Of a stretch of DNA of 64,000 bases, positions 42,519 to 51,406 are shown one piece after another. Under the pieces are notes generated by a model that worked only from the letters and a program-made list of their open reading frames with translations, was not told where the DNA came from and made no database searches. The translations under genes and the position numbers were made by a program. The stretch covers positions 310,001-374,000 of the forward strand of contig NZ_BKBA01000008.1 in the NCBI RefSeq assembly GCF_007992835.1. Reading direction: 5' to 3'. Position 1 is the first letter of the stretch. Each line of letters opens with the position of its first letter. This DNA comes from Knoellia locipacati. GTDB taxonomy: Bacteria > Actinomycetota > Actinomycetes > Actinomycetales > Dermatophilaceae.

Positions 42519-43475
42519 ATGAGCGTGCTCGAGGTCGTGGTGAGGTCGGTGGCCGTCCTGGCCGCCTTCCTCGTGTTCCCCCTCCTCGTCGGCCAGGCCG
42601 AGCACAAGCTCATGGCGCACATGCAGGGCCGGCTCGGACCGATGTATGCCGGTGGCTTCCACGGCTGGGCCCAGCTCGTCGCCGACGGGGTGAAGTTCGT
42701 CCAGAAGGAGGACATCACCCCGCGCGCGGCCGACCGCACGGTCTTCCGGATCGCACCCTTCGTCGCGCTCGTGCCCTACCTGCTGGCGCTCGGTGTCCTC
42801 CCGCTCCAGTCGGGGGTGGCCGGGGTCGACGTCCCCGCCAGCGCCGTCCTCGTCCTCGCGGCGACGAGCGTCGGCGCCCTCGGCACGCTCATGGCCGGGT
42901 GGGCGAGCGCCAACAAGTACGCCCTCCTCGGTGCGCTCCGCTCCGCCGCCCAGCTCGTGTCCTACGAGCTGCCGCTGGTCCTCGCCGTCGCGTCCGCGTG
43001 CCTGGCCGCCGGCACCCTGAGCCTGTCCGGCGTCGTCGCGGCGTGGAGCCCGTGGTGGCTGCTCTGGCAGCTCCCCGGGATGCTCGTCTTCCTCGTCGCC
43101 GCGCTCGCCGAGCTGCAGCGCCCGCCGTTCGACATGCCGATCGCGGACGCCGAGCTCGTCATGGGCCCGTGGACCGAGTACACCGGGCTGCGGTTCGCCT
43201 TCTTCCTCCTCGCCGAGTACGCCGGGATCGTCGTCTTCTCGGTCCTCTTCGCCGTGCTCTGGCTCGGCGGCTGGCGCGGCCCGTTCGACGAGCACCTCGG
43301 CTGGCTGTGGACCCTGCTCAAGGGGTTCGTCGTCGCCGTCCTCGTCATCTGGTTCCGCGTCGCCTGGCCGCGCATGCGCGAGGACCAGCTCCAGCGTCTG
43401 GCGTGGCTCTTCCTCCTTCCCCTGGCCCTGATCCAGCTGGCCCTCACCGGAATTGGCGTGGTGATGACGCAATGA
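42519..43475 (+). CDS. nuoH: NADH-quinone oxidoreductase subunit H, second locus
   Basis: 318 aa NuoH paralogue, close to the usual length and without the extra tail of the first copy. Conserved blocks: [17 protein letters not shown] and [37 protein letters not shown], with about eight helices. Start ATG 42519 was preferred over an in-frame ATG further upstream. A new run of nuo genes begins here, with nuoI overlapping its stop. Confidence 0.95.
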   Translation: MSVLEVVVRSVAVLAAFLVFPLLVGQAEHKLMAHMQGRLGPMYAGGFHGWAQLVADGVKFVQKEDITPRAADRTVFRIAPFVALVPYLLALGVLPLQSGVAGVDVPASAVLVLAATSVGALGTLMAGWASANKYALLGALRSAAQLVSYELPLVLAVASACLAAGTLSLSGVVAAWSPWWLLWQLPGMLVFLVAALAELQRPPFDMPIADAELVMGPWTEYTGLRFAFFLLAEYAGIVVFSVLFAVLWLGGWRGPFDEHLGWLWTLLKGFVVAVLVIWFRVAWPRMREDQLQRLAWLFLLPLALIQLALTGIGVVMTQ

Positions 43476-44032
43476 ACGACGAGACCAAGCGCAACGGACC
43501 GACGAACAAGGGACTGCTGCCCGGCATACTCAAAGGTCTGGCGACGACCGCGAAGACGGCCACGCGCACGACGCACACGCACGAGTACCCCGACGTCGCG
43601 CCCGACCTGCCACCGCGCAGCCGCGGCGTCATCGCGCTGCTCGAGGAGAACTGCACGAGCTGCATGCTCTGCGCCCGCGAGTGCCCGGACTGGTGCATCT
43701 ACATCGACTCGCACAAGGAGACGGTCCCTGCGACGACCGAGGGTGGGCGCGACCGGCAGCGCAACGTCCTCGACAACTTCTCGATCGACTTCTCGCTCTG
43801 CATGTACTGCGGGATCTGCATCGAGGTGTGCCCGTTCGACGCGCTCTTCTGGAGCCCGCAGTTCGAGTACGCCGAGACCGACATCCGCGACCTGCTCCAC
43901 GACAAGGAGCGGCTCGGCGGCTGGATGGAGACCGTGCCGCCGCCGCCCGCGCTCGACGAGCGCGCGGCCGAGCCGGCCGAGGTTGCCGCCGCGAACAAAC
44001 CTGCCCGTATGCCGCGGGGTCGCGCCACATGA
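43472..44032 (+). CDS. nuoI: NADH-quinone oxidoreductase subunit I, second locus
   Basis: 186 aa NuoI paralogue. Both [4Fe-4S] motifs are intact: [12 protein letters not shown] and [12 protein letters not shown], so it could still transfer electrons. The C-terminal tail is Pro/Ala-rich. ATG overlaps the nuoH stop. Because nuoE, nuoF and nuoG are missing here, this protein may receive electrons from ferredoxin (inference). Confidence 0.94.
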   Translation: MNDETKRNGPTNKGLLPGILKGLATTAKTATRTTHTHEYPDVAPDLPPRSRGVIALLEENCTSCMLCARECPDWCIYIDSHKETVPATTEGGRDRQRNVLDNFSIDFSLCMYCGICIEVCPFDALFWSPQFEYAETDIRDLLHDKERLGGWMETVPPPPALDERAAEPAEVAAANKPARMPRGRAT

Positions 44033-44556
44033 CCTCTCTCGACCTCGCGTTCGCGGCCTGCGGACTGCTCGCCGTCGTGGCGGGTCTGCTGGCGGTGACG
44101 ACCCGGCAGGTAGTGCACGCCGCCCTGTGGCTCGTCGTCGCGCTGCTCGGGGTCGCGGGGTGCCTGCTCGTGCTCGGTCACGAGCTCGTGGCGCTGGTGC
44201 TCGTCCTCGTCTATGTCGGCGCGATCGTCGTCCTCGTCCTCTTCGCGCTCATGCTGACCCGCGCGCCCATCGGCCCGGATCTCGCGCACGCGGTGCCGTG
44301 GTGGCGCCGGGTGCTCGCGGGGCTGGCCGGTGCCGCGACGACCGGGCTGCTGCTCGCGGCGCTGCTGCCGCTCGCCGGCGAGGCGGTGGAGCGCCGCGAG
44401 GTCGCGAACGCCGCGGTCGCCACCGAGCTCTTCGGCACGTGGGTGTGGCCCTTCGAGGCGCTGTCGGTGCTGCTGCTCGCCGCCCTCGTCGCCGCCCTCG
44501 CCGTCTCGCGTGGCGCCGGTGTCGACACCTCGAGGGGCGGGGGTGGTGCCGCGTGA
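44029..44556 (+). CDS. nuoJ: NADH-quinone oxidoreductase subunit J, second locus
   Basis: 175 aa NuoJ paralogue with five helices; [19 protein letters not shown] is the conserved third-helix segment. It lacks the long tail of the first copy. It overlaps nuoI and nuoK by four bases at each end. Confidence 0.92.
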   Translation: MTSLDLAFAACGLLAVVAGLLAVTTRQVVHAALWLVVALLGVAGCLLVLGHELVALVLVLVYVGAIVVLVLFALMLTRAPIGPDLAHAVPWWRRVLAGLAGAATTGLLLAALLPLAGEAVERREVANAAVATELFGTWVWPFEALSVLLLAALVAALAVSRGAGVDTSRGGGGAA

Positions 44557-44948
44557 TCCACCTCGCCGGTCCCTATGTCGTCGCCGCCCTGCTCGTCGGG
44601 CTCGGCGTCATGGGTGTGCTCGTGCGTCGCAACGCCGTGCTGCTGCTCATCGGCGTCGAGCTCATCCTCTCGGGCTCGCTCGTGCTGCTCGTCGCGTCGG
44701 GTGCCACGTCGGCGTCGCGGTGGGAGGCGTCGAGCATCCTGCCGCTCTTCGTCATCACCATCGCCGCGGCCGAGGTCGTCGTGGCGCTCGCGGTCATCCT
44801 CACGGCGTTCCGGCTGCGTGGCTCGATCGACCTCGACGAGCCCTTGGACGAGCGACTGATTGCCCCACCGCGAGGCCCTCGCTCCGCTCCCGCCTCGCGA
44901 TGGGGCAATCAGTCGGGGGTCGGGGCGAGTGGGGGTGAGGGGGCATGA
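44553..44948 (+). CDS. nuoK: NADH-quinone oxidoreductase subunit K, second locus, extended C terminus
   Basis: 131 aa, while NuoK is normally about 100. The first 97 residues are a normal three-helix NuoK with both glutamates (GVELILSGSL, AAAEVVVALAV). The final stretch, about residues 100-121, is encoded by a hairpin repeat (44854-44914), and the gene then runs into the nuoL start. GTG start overlaps the nuoJ stop. Confidence 0.92.
   Translation: MIHLAGPYVVAALLVGLGVMGVLVRRNAVLLLIGVELILSGSLVLLVASGATSASRWEASSILPLFVITIAAAEVVVALAVILTAFRLRGSIDLDEPLDERLIAPPRGPRSAPASRWGNQSGVGASGGEGA
44854..44914. repeat. Dispersed hairpin element, copy 3, inside nuoK
   Basis: Arms 44854-44875 and 44893-44914 (22 bp, one mismatch) around a 17-base loop with CTCGCTCCGCTC. 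It shares size, arm length, the TTGCCCC/GGGGCAA core and loop pattern with the elements at 39660 and 63524. It is read through as coding sequence at the end of the second-locus nuoK. Confidence 0.7.
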
Positions 44949-46807
44949 ACGGCGCCCTGTGGGTCGCCCACCTTCTCGTCGGGATCCCCGTCCTCGCCTC
45001 GGTCCTCACGCTCGCGCTGCGTCGCACACCGGCGCTCGCCGCCCTCGTCGCGACCGGCGCCGGGCTGGTGTCGGTCGTCGTGTCCTTCGTGGGGATGGCC
45101 GTCGCACCGACCCGTGGCGTGAACCTCCTCCAGCTCCGTGAGCCGCTGCGCGTGGGTTCGATCGAGATGCCGTTCGAGCTCGGGTCGGGTCCGTCGACGG
45201 TCGCCGTCGCCGCCGTCGTCGCGGTCGTCGCCGCAGCAGTCCTCGTCTTCACCCGCTGGTACCTCGCCGACGACGACCGCCTGGCCCAGTTCGCCGCCAC
45301 GGTCCTGCTCTTCACCGCCGCGATGATGCTCGTCGTCCACGCCCGCGACCTCGTCCTCACCCTCGTCGGGTGGGAGGTCATGGGGTGGTGCTCCTACCTC
45401 CTCATCGGCCACTGGTCGCGCAAGGAGTCCGCACGCCGCGCCGCGCACAAGGCGTTCCTCGTGACGCGGGTGGCCGACATCGCCTTCGTGCTCGGCATCG
45501 TCATCCTCGCCGCCGGTGCCGGCTCGACCGGTCTCGACGCCGTCGTCGCCCACTGGTCCGAAGGGGGCGTCGAGCCGTGGGTGCGCAGCCTCGCCCTCGC
45601 GTTCGTGGTCATCGGCGTCCTCGGCAAGTCGGCGCAGTTCCCGTTCCAGGACTGGCTCCCCGACGCCATGGAGGGCCCGACGCCTGCCTCGGCACTCATC
45701 CACGCGGCGACGATGGTCGCCGCTGGCACGGTCGTCCTCGCCCAGCTCTTCGAGGTGCTCGTCGTCGCCGACGGCGCGCGGTGGCTGCTCGGGCTCGCGA
45801 CCGCCGTGACGATGGTCGGCGCCGCCGTCCTCGCCCTCGGGCAGTCCGACCTCAAGCGCCTCCTCGCGTGGTCGACCGTGAGCCAGGTCGCGATCATGCT
45901 GTCCGCGCTCGCGACGACGACGAAGGAGCTCGGCCCCGACCCGGCGCTGTTCCACCTCTGGTCGCACGCAGTCTTCAAGTCGCTGCTCTTCCTCACGATC
46001 GGGTGGCTCTCCGTCGTCGCCGGCTCGACGCTCGCGGTCGCCCTGCGCGGCAGCGCCAACGTCCACCAGCTCGCCCGGGTGGCGTGGCTCTTCGGGCTGC
46101 TCGCCCTCGCCGGCGCACCCTTCGTCGTCGGTGGGCTCTCCAAGGAGCACGTCATCACCACGGCCTACGAGGGCGCGATCGGCGCCGGCGGACCCGGCGT
46201 CATCGTCCTTGCGGCGCTGCTCGTCACGGTCGTCCTCACCGCCGCCTACGCGACCCGCGCCCACCTCGTCGTCGCTGCCGCGCTGCCCGACGGCGAGTCC
46301 CTCGACGACGAAGCCCGTATGCCGTCCGCCCCCGTCATCGTCGCCCTGGCCGTCCTCACCGTGGTCACCGTCGTCGGTGGGTTGGTGCTGCTCACGGGAC
46401 TGTTCGACATCCACGGCGTCTCCCCATGGTGGATGCTGCTCACCGTCGTGCTCATCCTCATCGGGGGCGGCACCGTCTGGTCGGCGCGCAGCCGGACGAC
46501 CGACGGCGACCCGCGCGACGCCTTCGTCCGCACCCCGCGCCAGCGCGCCCTGGCCGACGGTGGCCTCGGGTTCGACACGGCATACCGACGGGTCGTCGTG
46601 ACACCGGTGCTGGGACTGGCCCGTGTCGTCGCGTTCCTCGACCGCGAGGTCGTCGACGGCTACGTCCGTGGAGCGGCGGCGTCGGCCGGCATCGCCGGCT
46701 GGCTCACCGAGCGCGGTCACCGTCGTGAGGCCGCCTCGGGCGGCGTCGCGCTCGTCGCCCTCGGGCTCCTCGTCGCGGCCGGGACGGCGGTGCTCGCGTG
46801 GCGCTGA
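44945..46807 (+). CDS. nuoL: NADH-quinone oxidoreductase subunit L, second locus
   Basis: 620 aa NuoL paralogue with about 15 helices. [49 protein letters not shown] and [18 protein letters not shown] hold the pump residues. The C-terminal portion after residue 480 diverges from the first copy. ATG overlaps the nuoK stop; its own stop lies within nuoM. Confidence 0.95.
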   Translation: MNGALWVAHLLVGIPVLASVLTLALRRTPALAALVATGAGLVSVVVSFVGMAVAPTRGVNLLQLREPLRVGSIEMPFELGSGPSTVAVAAVVAVVAAAVLVFTRWYLADDDRLAQFAATVLLFTAAMMLVVHARDLVLTLVGWEVMGWCSYLLIGHWSRKESARRAAHKAFLVTRVADIAFVLGIVILAAGAGSTGLDAVVAHWSEGGVEPWVRSLALAFVVIGVLGKSAQFPFQDWLPDAMEGPTPASALIHAATMVAAGTVVLAQLFEVLVVADGARWLLGLATAVTMVGAAVLALGQSDLKRLLAWSTVSQVAIMLSALATTTKELGPDPALFHLWSHAVFKSLLFLTIGWLSVVAGSTLAVALRGSANVHQLARVAWLFGLLALAGAPFVVGGLSKEHVITTAYEGAIGAGGPGVIVLAALLVTVVLTAAYATRAHLVVAAALPDGESLDDEARMPSAPVIVALAVLTVVTVVGGLVLLTGLFDIHGVSPWWMLLTVVLILIGGGTVWSARSRTTDGDPRDAFVRTPRQRALADGGLGFDTAYRRVVVTPVLGLARVVAFLDREVVDGYVRGAAASAGIAGWLTERGHRREAASGGVALVALGLLVAAGTAVLAWR

Positions 46808-48309
46808 TCCTCATGTTGCTCGTGCCCGGCGCCGTCGGGCTGTGGCTCGTCACCGGTGGCCGGGCGCTCGCGCCGTCGACCGCGCGGCTCGTCGCCCTCG
46901 TCGCTGCCTCCGTGGGCGGCGCAGCGGCCGTCGCAGCGACCGTGATGCGCCCCGTCGTCGACCGTGCGTGGATCCCCGACCTCGGGGTGCGGTGGCACTT
47001 CGAGGTCGACGGGGTGAGCGCCCCGCTCGTCGTCCTCACCGCCGTCATCGGCGTCCTCGTCGTCGCCCACGCGTTCGTCGAGCAGCCGTGGGCCGACGCG
47101 CCCGGCAGCGGCAGTGCCGCGACCTATCTCGGTGCTCTGCTGCTCGTCGTGGCGGGTGCGCTCGCGGCCTTCTCGGCCCGCGACGCCGTGCTCTTCTTCC
47201 TCGCGTTCGAGGTCGTCCTCGTGCCGATGTGGGTGCTCATCAGCCGCTACGGCGACCGCCACGGCGCCGCGGCCCGTGCGGACGCGTCGGCGCGGTTCAT
47301 CCTCTACACCGCCGTCGGCTCGACGCTCATGCTCGTCGGGATCCTGCTCCTCGTGACGCGGGCCGGGACGGCCGACCTCGGCGAGCTGCCGTCGGCGGCG
47401 GCCGGGCTGGGCCTCGGCGAGCAGACGACGATCGCGCTGCTCCTCACCCTCGGCCTCGCCGTCAAGGTCCCCGTTTTCCCGCTGCACACCTGGCTGCCCG
47501 CCGCGCACACGACCGCGCCCACCGCGGGCTCGGTGCTGCTCGCCGCCGTCCTCCTCAAGCTCGGCACCTACGGCCTCGTCCGGCTCCCCATCGCCAACGT
47601 GCCCGACGGGTTCGCCCGCATCGCGCCGGTGCTCGCCATCGCGGGGGTCGTCGGCATCCTGTGGGGAGGCCTCATCTGCCTCGTCGAGCGCGACCTCAAG
47701 CGGCTCATCGCCTTCTCGTCGGTGGCGCACATGGGCTTCGTCGTCCTCGCCCTCGCCTCGGGCACCGAGACCGGGCTCCAGGCGGCGCTCATCGGCAACA
47801 TCGCGCACGGCGTCATCTCGGCCCTGCTCTTCGTCATCGTCGGCGGCCTCAAGCACCGCTGGGGATCGGTCGACCTCGCCGTCGTCCGCCCCGCCCTGCG
47901 CGAGGTGTCGCCCCGGCTCGGGTTCGCGCTCATCCTCGGGCTGGCCGCCGGCCTGGGCCTGCCCGGCCTCGCCGGGTTCTGGGGCGAGTTCCTCGCCCTC
48001 CTCGCCGCGTGGAATCCGGCCCACCACACCGGGATCCTGCGCACCTGCGCCGTCATCGCCGCCGTGGGCGCGGCGCTGGCTGCGGCCTACTCGCTGCGCG
48101 TCGCTCGGGTCGTCTGGGTGGGTGACGCCGTGCCGGACGACGTCGCCGGCGACCCGGACGCCGCTCCCTCGACCCCGGACGCGCGCTCCGTCGAGCTCGC
48201 CGTCATGGGTGTGCTCGGCACCGCGGTCGTCGCCATCGGCGTCGCGCCCTTCCTCGTGCTGTCGGTGACGGCCGACGCGGTCACCGCCCTCGTCGGAGGC
48301 GGCCGATGA
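46798..48309 (+). CDS. nuoM: NADH-quinone oxidoreductase subunit M, second locus
   Basis: 503 aa NuoM paralogue. Acidic helix FFLAFEVVLVPMWVLISRYG, then KVPVFPLHTWLPAAHTTAPTAGSVLLAAVLLKLGTYG, and RDLKRLIAFSSVAHMGFV. The GTG start overlaps nuoL by 10 bases. It is complete and appears functional. Confidence 0.95.
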   Translation: MALILMLLVPGAVGLWLVTGGRALAPSTARLVALVAASVGGAAAVAATVMRPVVDRAWIPDLGVRWHFEVDGVSAPLVVLTAVIGVLVVAHAFVEQPWADAPGSGSAATYLGALLLVVAGALAAFSARDAVLFFLAFEVVLVPMWVLISRYGDRHGAAARADASARFILYTAVGSTLMLVGILLLVTRAGTADLGELPSAAAGLGLGEQTTIALLLTLGLAVKVPVFPLHTWLPAAHTTAPTAGSVLLAAVLLKLGTYGLVRLPIANVPDGFARIAPVLAIAGVVGILWGGLICLVERDLKRLIAFSSVAHMGFVVLALASGTETGLQAALIGNIAHGVISALLFVIVGGLKHRWGSVDLAVVRPALREVSPRLGFALILGLAAGLGLPGLAGFWGEFLALLAAWNPAHHTGILRTCAVIAAVGAALAAAYSLRVARVVWVGDAVPDDVAGDPDAAPSTPDARSVELAVMGVLGTAVVAIGVAPFLVLSVTADAVTALVGGGR

Positions 48310-49757
48310 CGCTCCAGATGCAGTGGAGCCTGCTCCTGCCCGTCCTCCTCCCGGTCGCCGCGATGGTCCTCGTCCTCGTCGTCGACGCGGTCGCGCCGCG
48401 TGCCCGCCTCGCCGCACCCGTCATCGGGGCGTTCGGCCTCGTCGGGGGAGCGGTCACGGCCCTGCCCGGGCTCGTCGCCACCGGCCCACGCCTCACGCTC
48501 TGCACCCCGGCGCCTGACGGTCGCTGCCTCTGGGACGGCGGCCCGCTCGCGAGCACCCTCCAGGTGGCGGCGCTGCTCGCGACCCTCGCCGTGCTCGCCC
48601 TCATGTCGATCCGGCGGGCGGGCGTCATCGAGGTCGTCCTGCTCCTCGCCTCGGCGAGCGGCGCCGCCGCGGTCGTCGCCTCGCGCGACCTCGGCACCTG
48701 GCTCATCACCCTCGAGCTGGCCACGCTGCCCGTCATCGCGCTCGTCGCCTGGCGCGACCGGCGCGCCGCCGCCCACGGAGCCCTCACGCTGCTCACGACG
48801 TCGCTCGTGTCGTTCGGGCTGCTCGTCCTCGGCACGGCGCTCTGGGTCACGGCGACCGGAGACCCCACCCTCACCGGTCAGTCGCTGGCCGCTGCGTGGG
48901 AGGCCCCCGAGACCCGCACCCTCGCCGGGCTCGCGACGGTCGTGCTCCTCGCCGGGCTCGCGTTCAAGCTCTCGGCGGTGCCGTTCCACGCCTGGACGCC
49001 CACGACGCTGACGTCCGGCCCGCTGCCGGTGTCGGCGCTGCTCGCCTCGGCCTCCAAGCTCGCCGCCGTCGGCGCCCTCGTCGTCGTCCTCGCGCCCTAC
49101 GACGCCGTCGTGGGCGGGCGCCCCGGTCCGCACGTCGTCGTCTCCGCCCTCGTCGTCCTCACCGTCGCCTCGATGCTCGTCGGCACCGTCATGGCGCTGC
49201 GCCAGAGCGAGGTCGTCCGCCTCCTCGCGTGGTCCACCGTCGCCCAGGCCGGCTGGATCCTCCTGCCCCTGACGGCGCTCACGGTCGCCGGCCGTCAGGC
49301 TGCCGCGGCCTACGCCCTCGTGTATGCCGTGGCCAGCCTCGTCGCGTTCGCTGCGGTCCGCGCCGTCCACGGATGGCGCGTCGAGGACGGCCGGGAGCTC
49401 ACGGCATACCGCGGTCTGCTCCGACGCGACCCGGTCGCGGGAGGGACGCTGGCCCTGGCGCTGCTCGTCCTCGCCGGGCTGCCGCCGGGGGTCATCGGGC
49501 TCGTCGCCAAGGTCGTCGCGCTGCGCCCGGCCGTCGCAGCGGGGCTGTGGCCCGTCGCGCTCGTGGCGGTGGTCGCCGCGGTCCTCGGGATCGCGGTCTA
49601 CGTGCGCTGGTTCGCGGTGCTGTTCGGTGAGCCCGAGGCTGGTGCACCGGCCCGCCCGCGGTCGCGCCGGGCGAGCCTCGCGGTCGCCGTCGTCGGTGCC
49701 GCGGTCCTCGTCGTGACGAGCGTGCTCCCGCAGCTGCTCGTCGGGCTGGTCTCATGA
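48306..49757 (+). CDS. nuoN: NADH-quinone oxidoreductase subunit N, second locus
   Basis: 483 aa NuoN paralogue, the last gene of the second locus. [48 protein letters not shown] and [18 protein letters not shown] are the typical pump helices. The lysine-bearing broken helix seen in the first copy reads SEVVRLL here instead of DIKRLL, so one ionisable residue is replaced. Confidence 0.92.
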   Translation: MTLQMQWSLLLPVLLPVAAMVLVLVVDAVAPRARLAAPVIGAFGLVGGAVTALPGLVATGPRLTLCTPAPDGRCLWDGGPLASTLQVAALLATLAVLALMSIRRAGVIEVVLLLASASGAAAVVASRDLGTWLITLELATLPVIALVAWRDRRAAAHGALTLLTTSLVSFGLLVLGTALWVTATGDPTLTGQSLAAAWEAPETRTLAGLATVVLLAGLAFKLSAVPFHAWTPTTLTSGPLPVSALLASASKLAAVGALVVVLAPYDAVVGGRPGPHVVVSALVVLTVASMLVGTVMALRQSEVVRLLAWSTVAQAGWILLPLTALTVAGRQAAAAYALVYAVASLVAFAAVRAVHGWRVEDGRELTAYRGLLRRDPVAGGTLALALLVLAGLPPGVIGLVAKVVALRPAVAAGLWPVALVAVVAAVLGIAVYVRWFAVLFGEPEAGAPARPRSRRASLAVAVVGAAVLVVTSVLPQLLVGLVS

Positions 49758-49767
49758 TGGTTGTCGC

Positions 49768-49794
49768 GGAACGTTTCTGCCGAGGTCGAGCGTT
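49768..49794 (+). promoter_or_regulatory. Possible ECF sigma promoter before htpX
   Basis: GGAAC (49768-49772) and CGTT (49791-49794) are 18 bases apart, the layout of SigE/SigH-type stress promoters. Transcription would begin near the ATG at 49804, giving a nearly leaderless message and placing the GGAGGA box outside it, which argues against this as the only promoter. Confidence 0.35.
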
Positions 49795-49803
49795 GGAGGA
49801 GAC

Positions 49804-50691
49804 ATGCACAACCATTTCAACGGCCTGAAGACCGCCGGTCTCTTCGGGCTCATCTTCGGTCTGCTGCTCGCCCTCGGCTGGGCTGCGGCGATCTACTTCA
49901 ACAGCAGCGTCTTCATCCTCGTCTTCGCCCTCATCGGTGTGGCGGTGACGTTCTACTCGTACTGGAACAGCGACAAGCTCGCCATCAAGGCGATGCACGC
50001 GTTCCCGGTGAGCGAGACCGAGGCGCCGGCGATGTACCGGATCGTCCGCGAGCTCTCGACCAAGGCCGGCCAGCCGATGCCGCGCCTCTACATCTCGCCG
50101 ACCGAGGCGCCCAACGCGTTCGCGACCGGTCGCAACCCGCAGAACGCCGCCGTCTGCTGCACCCAGGGGATCCTCCAGCTGCTCGACGAGCGCGAGCTGC
50201 GCGGCGTCCTCGGCCATGAGCTCATGCACGTCTACAACCGCGACATCCTCACCGGCTCCGTCGCCGCGGCCATCGCCGGCGTCATCAGCACCGTCGGCCA
50301 GATGCTCTCGTTCAGCGCGATGTTCGGCGGCAACCGCGACAACGACAACCCCGGTGGCGCGATCGCCGGCCTCGCCATGGCGTTCATCGCCCCGATCGCC
50401 GCGATGTTCATCCAGCTCGCCATCTCGCGCACCCGTGAGTACGACGCCGACGAGGACGGCGCCACCCTCACCGGCGACCCGCTGGCCCTCGCGTCGGCGC
50501 TGGCCAAGCTCGAGGCCGGGGTGTCCCGGGCGCCGCTCGCGCCCAACAAGGACCTCGTCAACGCGAGCCACATGATGATCGCCAACCCGTTCCGCGCACA
50601 GGACATCTCCCGCCTCATGGCGACGCACCCGCCGATGGCCGACCGCATCGCCCGCCTCCAGGGCATGGCGACGGGCTACCGCCCGAACTGA
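49804..50691 (+). CDS. htpX: HtpX-type membrane zinc metalloprotease
   Basis: M48 family protease, 295 aa. Two N-terminal helices (about 10-55), zinc motif HELMH at residues 138-142, two more hydrophobic segments ([37 protein letters not shown]), and the third ligand in [13 protein letters not shown]. HtpX degrades misfolded membrane proteins under stress. GGAGGA precedes the ATG. In Mycobacterium htpX directly follows the polyprenyl synthase; here the two are 30 kb apart. Confidence 0.95.
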   Translation: MHNHFNGLKTAGLFGLIFGLLLALGWAAAIYFNSSVFILVFALIGVAVTFYSYWNSDKLAIKAMHAFPVSETEAPAMYRIVRELSTKAGQPMPRLYISPTEAPNAFATGRNPQNAAVCCTQGILQLLDERELRGVLGHELMHVYNRDILTGSVAAAIAGVISTVGQMLSFSAMFGGNRDNDNPGGAIAGLAMAFIAPIAAMFIQLAISRTREYDADEDGATLTGDPLALASALAKLEAGVSRAPLAPNKDLVNASHMMIANPFRAQDISRLMATHPPMADRIARLQGMATGYRPN

Positions 50692-50782
50692 CCCGCCCTC
50701 CCGCTGGCGACGGCCCGGGTCCGGTGACACGCTGGAAGGCGTGACCCGGACCCGGGCCGCCGTACGTTCCCAGGAGGTCGGC

Positions 50783-51349
50783 GTGACGCACAAGGTCGGA
50801 TATCTCATCGGAAGCCTGTCCAAGGACTCGATCAACCGGGTCCTCAGCCAGTGCCTCATCGCCGTCGCACCCGACGACCTCGAGTTCACCGAGATCCCCA
50901 TCGGTGACCTCCCGCTCTACAACCGGGACCTCGACGACGCCTACCCGGCGGAGGCCACGGCGCTCAAGGACGCGATCGCCGCCTCGGACGCCCTGCTGTT
51001 CATCACGCCGGAGTACAACCGCTCCATCCCCGGCGCGCTCAAGAACGCCATCGACTGGGCCTCGCGACCGTGGGGGCAGAACTCGTTCGACCACGTCCCC
51101 GCGGGCGTCATCGGCGCCTCGGTCGGGGCCATCGGCACGGCGCTCGGGCAGCAGTCGCTGCGTGGGTGCCTGAGCTTCTGCAATGCCCGCCAGATGACGG
51201 CGCCGGAGGCCTACATCCAGTTCGACCCCGAGGTCTACCTCGCCAGCGGCGAGGTGACCGACGCGGACTCGAAGGCGTTCCTCACGGCCTACATGGCCGA
51301 GTTCCGCGACCACGTCGAGCGCGTGCTCACGGTCCTCCCGCGCGGCTGA
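50783..51349 (+). CDS. NADPH-dependent FMN reductase
   Basis: 188 aa flavodoxin-like protein. GSLSKDSINR binds the FMN phosphate and TPEYNRSIPGALKNAIDW is the family signature, as in ChrR/azoreductase-type enzymes. It reduces quinones, chromate or other acceptors; the natural substrate is unknown. GTG 50783 is chosen because AGGAGG lies five bases upstream. Confidence 0.88.
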   Translation: MTHKVGYLIGSLSKDSINRVLSQCLIAVAPDDLEFTEIPIGDLPLYNRDLDDAYPAEATALKDAIAASDALLFITPEYNRSIPGALKNAIDWASRPWGQNSFDHVPAGVIGASVGAIGTALGQQSLRGCLSFCNARQMTAPEAYIQFDPEVYLASGEVTDADSKAFLTAYMAEFRDHVERVLTVLPRG

Positions 51350-51406
51350 CCCCGGCTCGGCCGCGACCCCTGACGGACGGCCCCGGCCGTGTGACACCAT
51401 CGCGGC

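Noticed and set aside
36557-49757. Second nuo locus as Mrp antiporter or hydrogenase (Ech/Hyf) operon
   Set aside because: NuoB, NuoC, NuoH and NuoI are of complex I type; there is no hydrogenase large subunit, and no MrpE/F/G-type genes.
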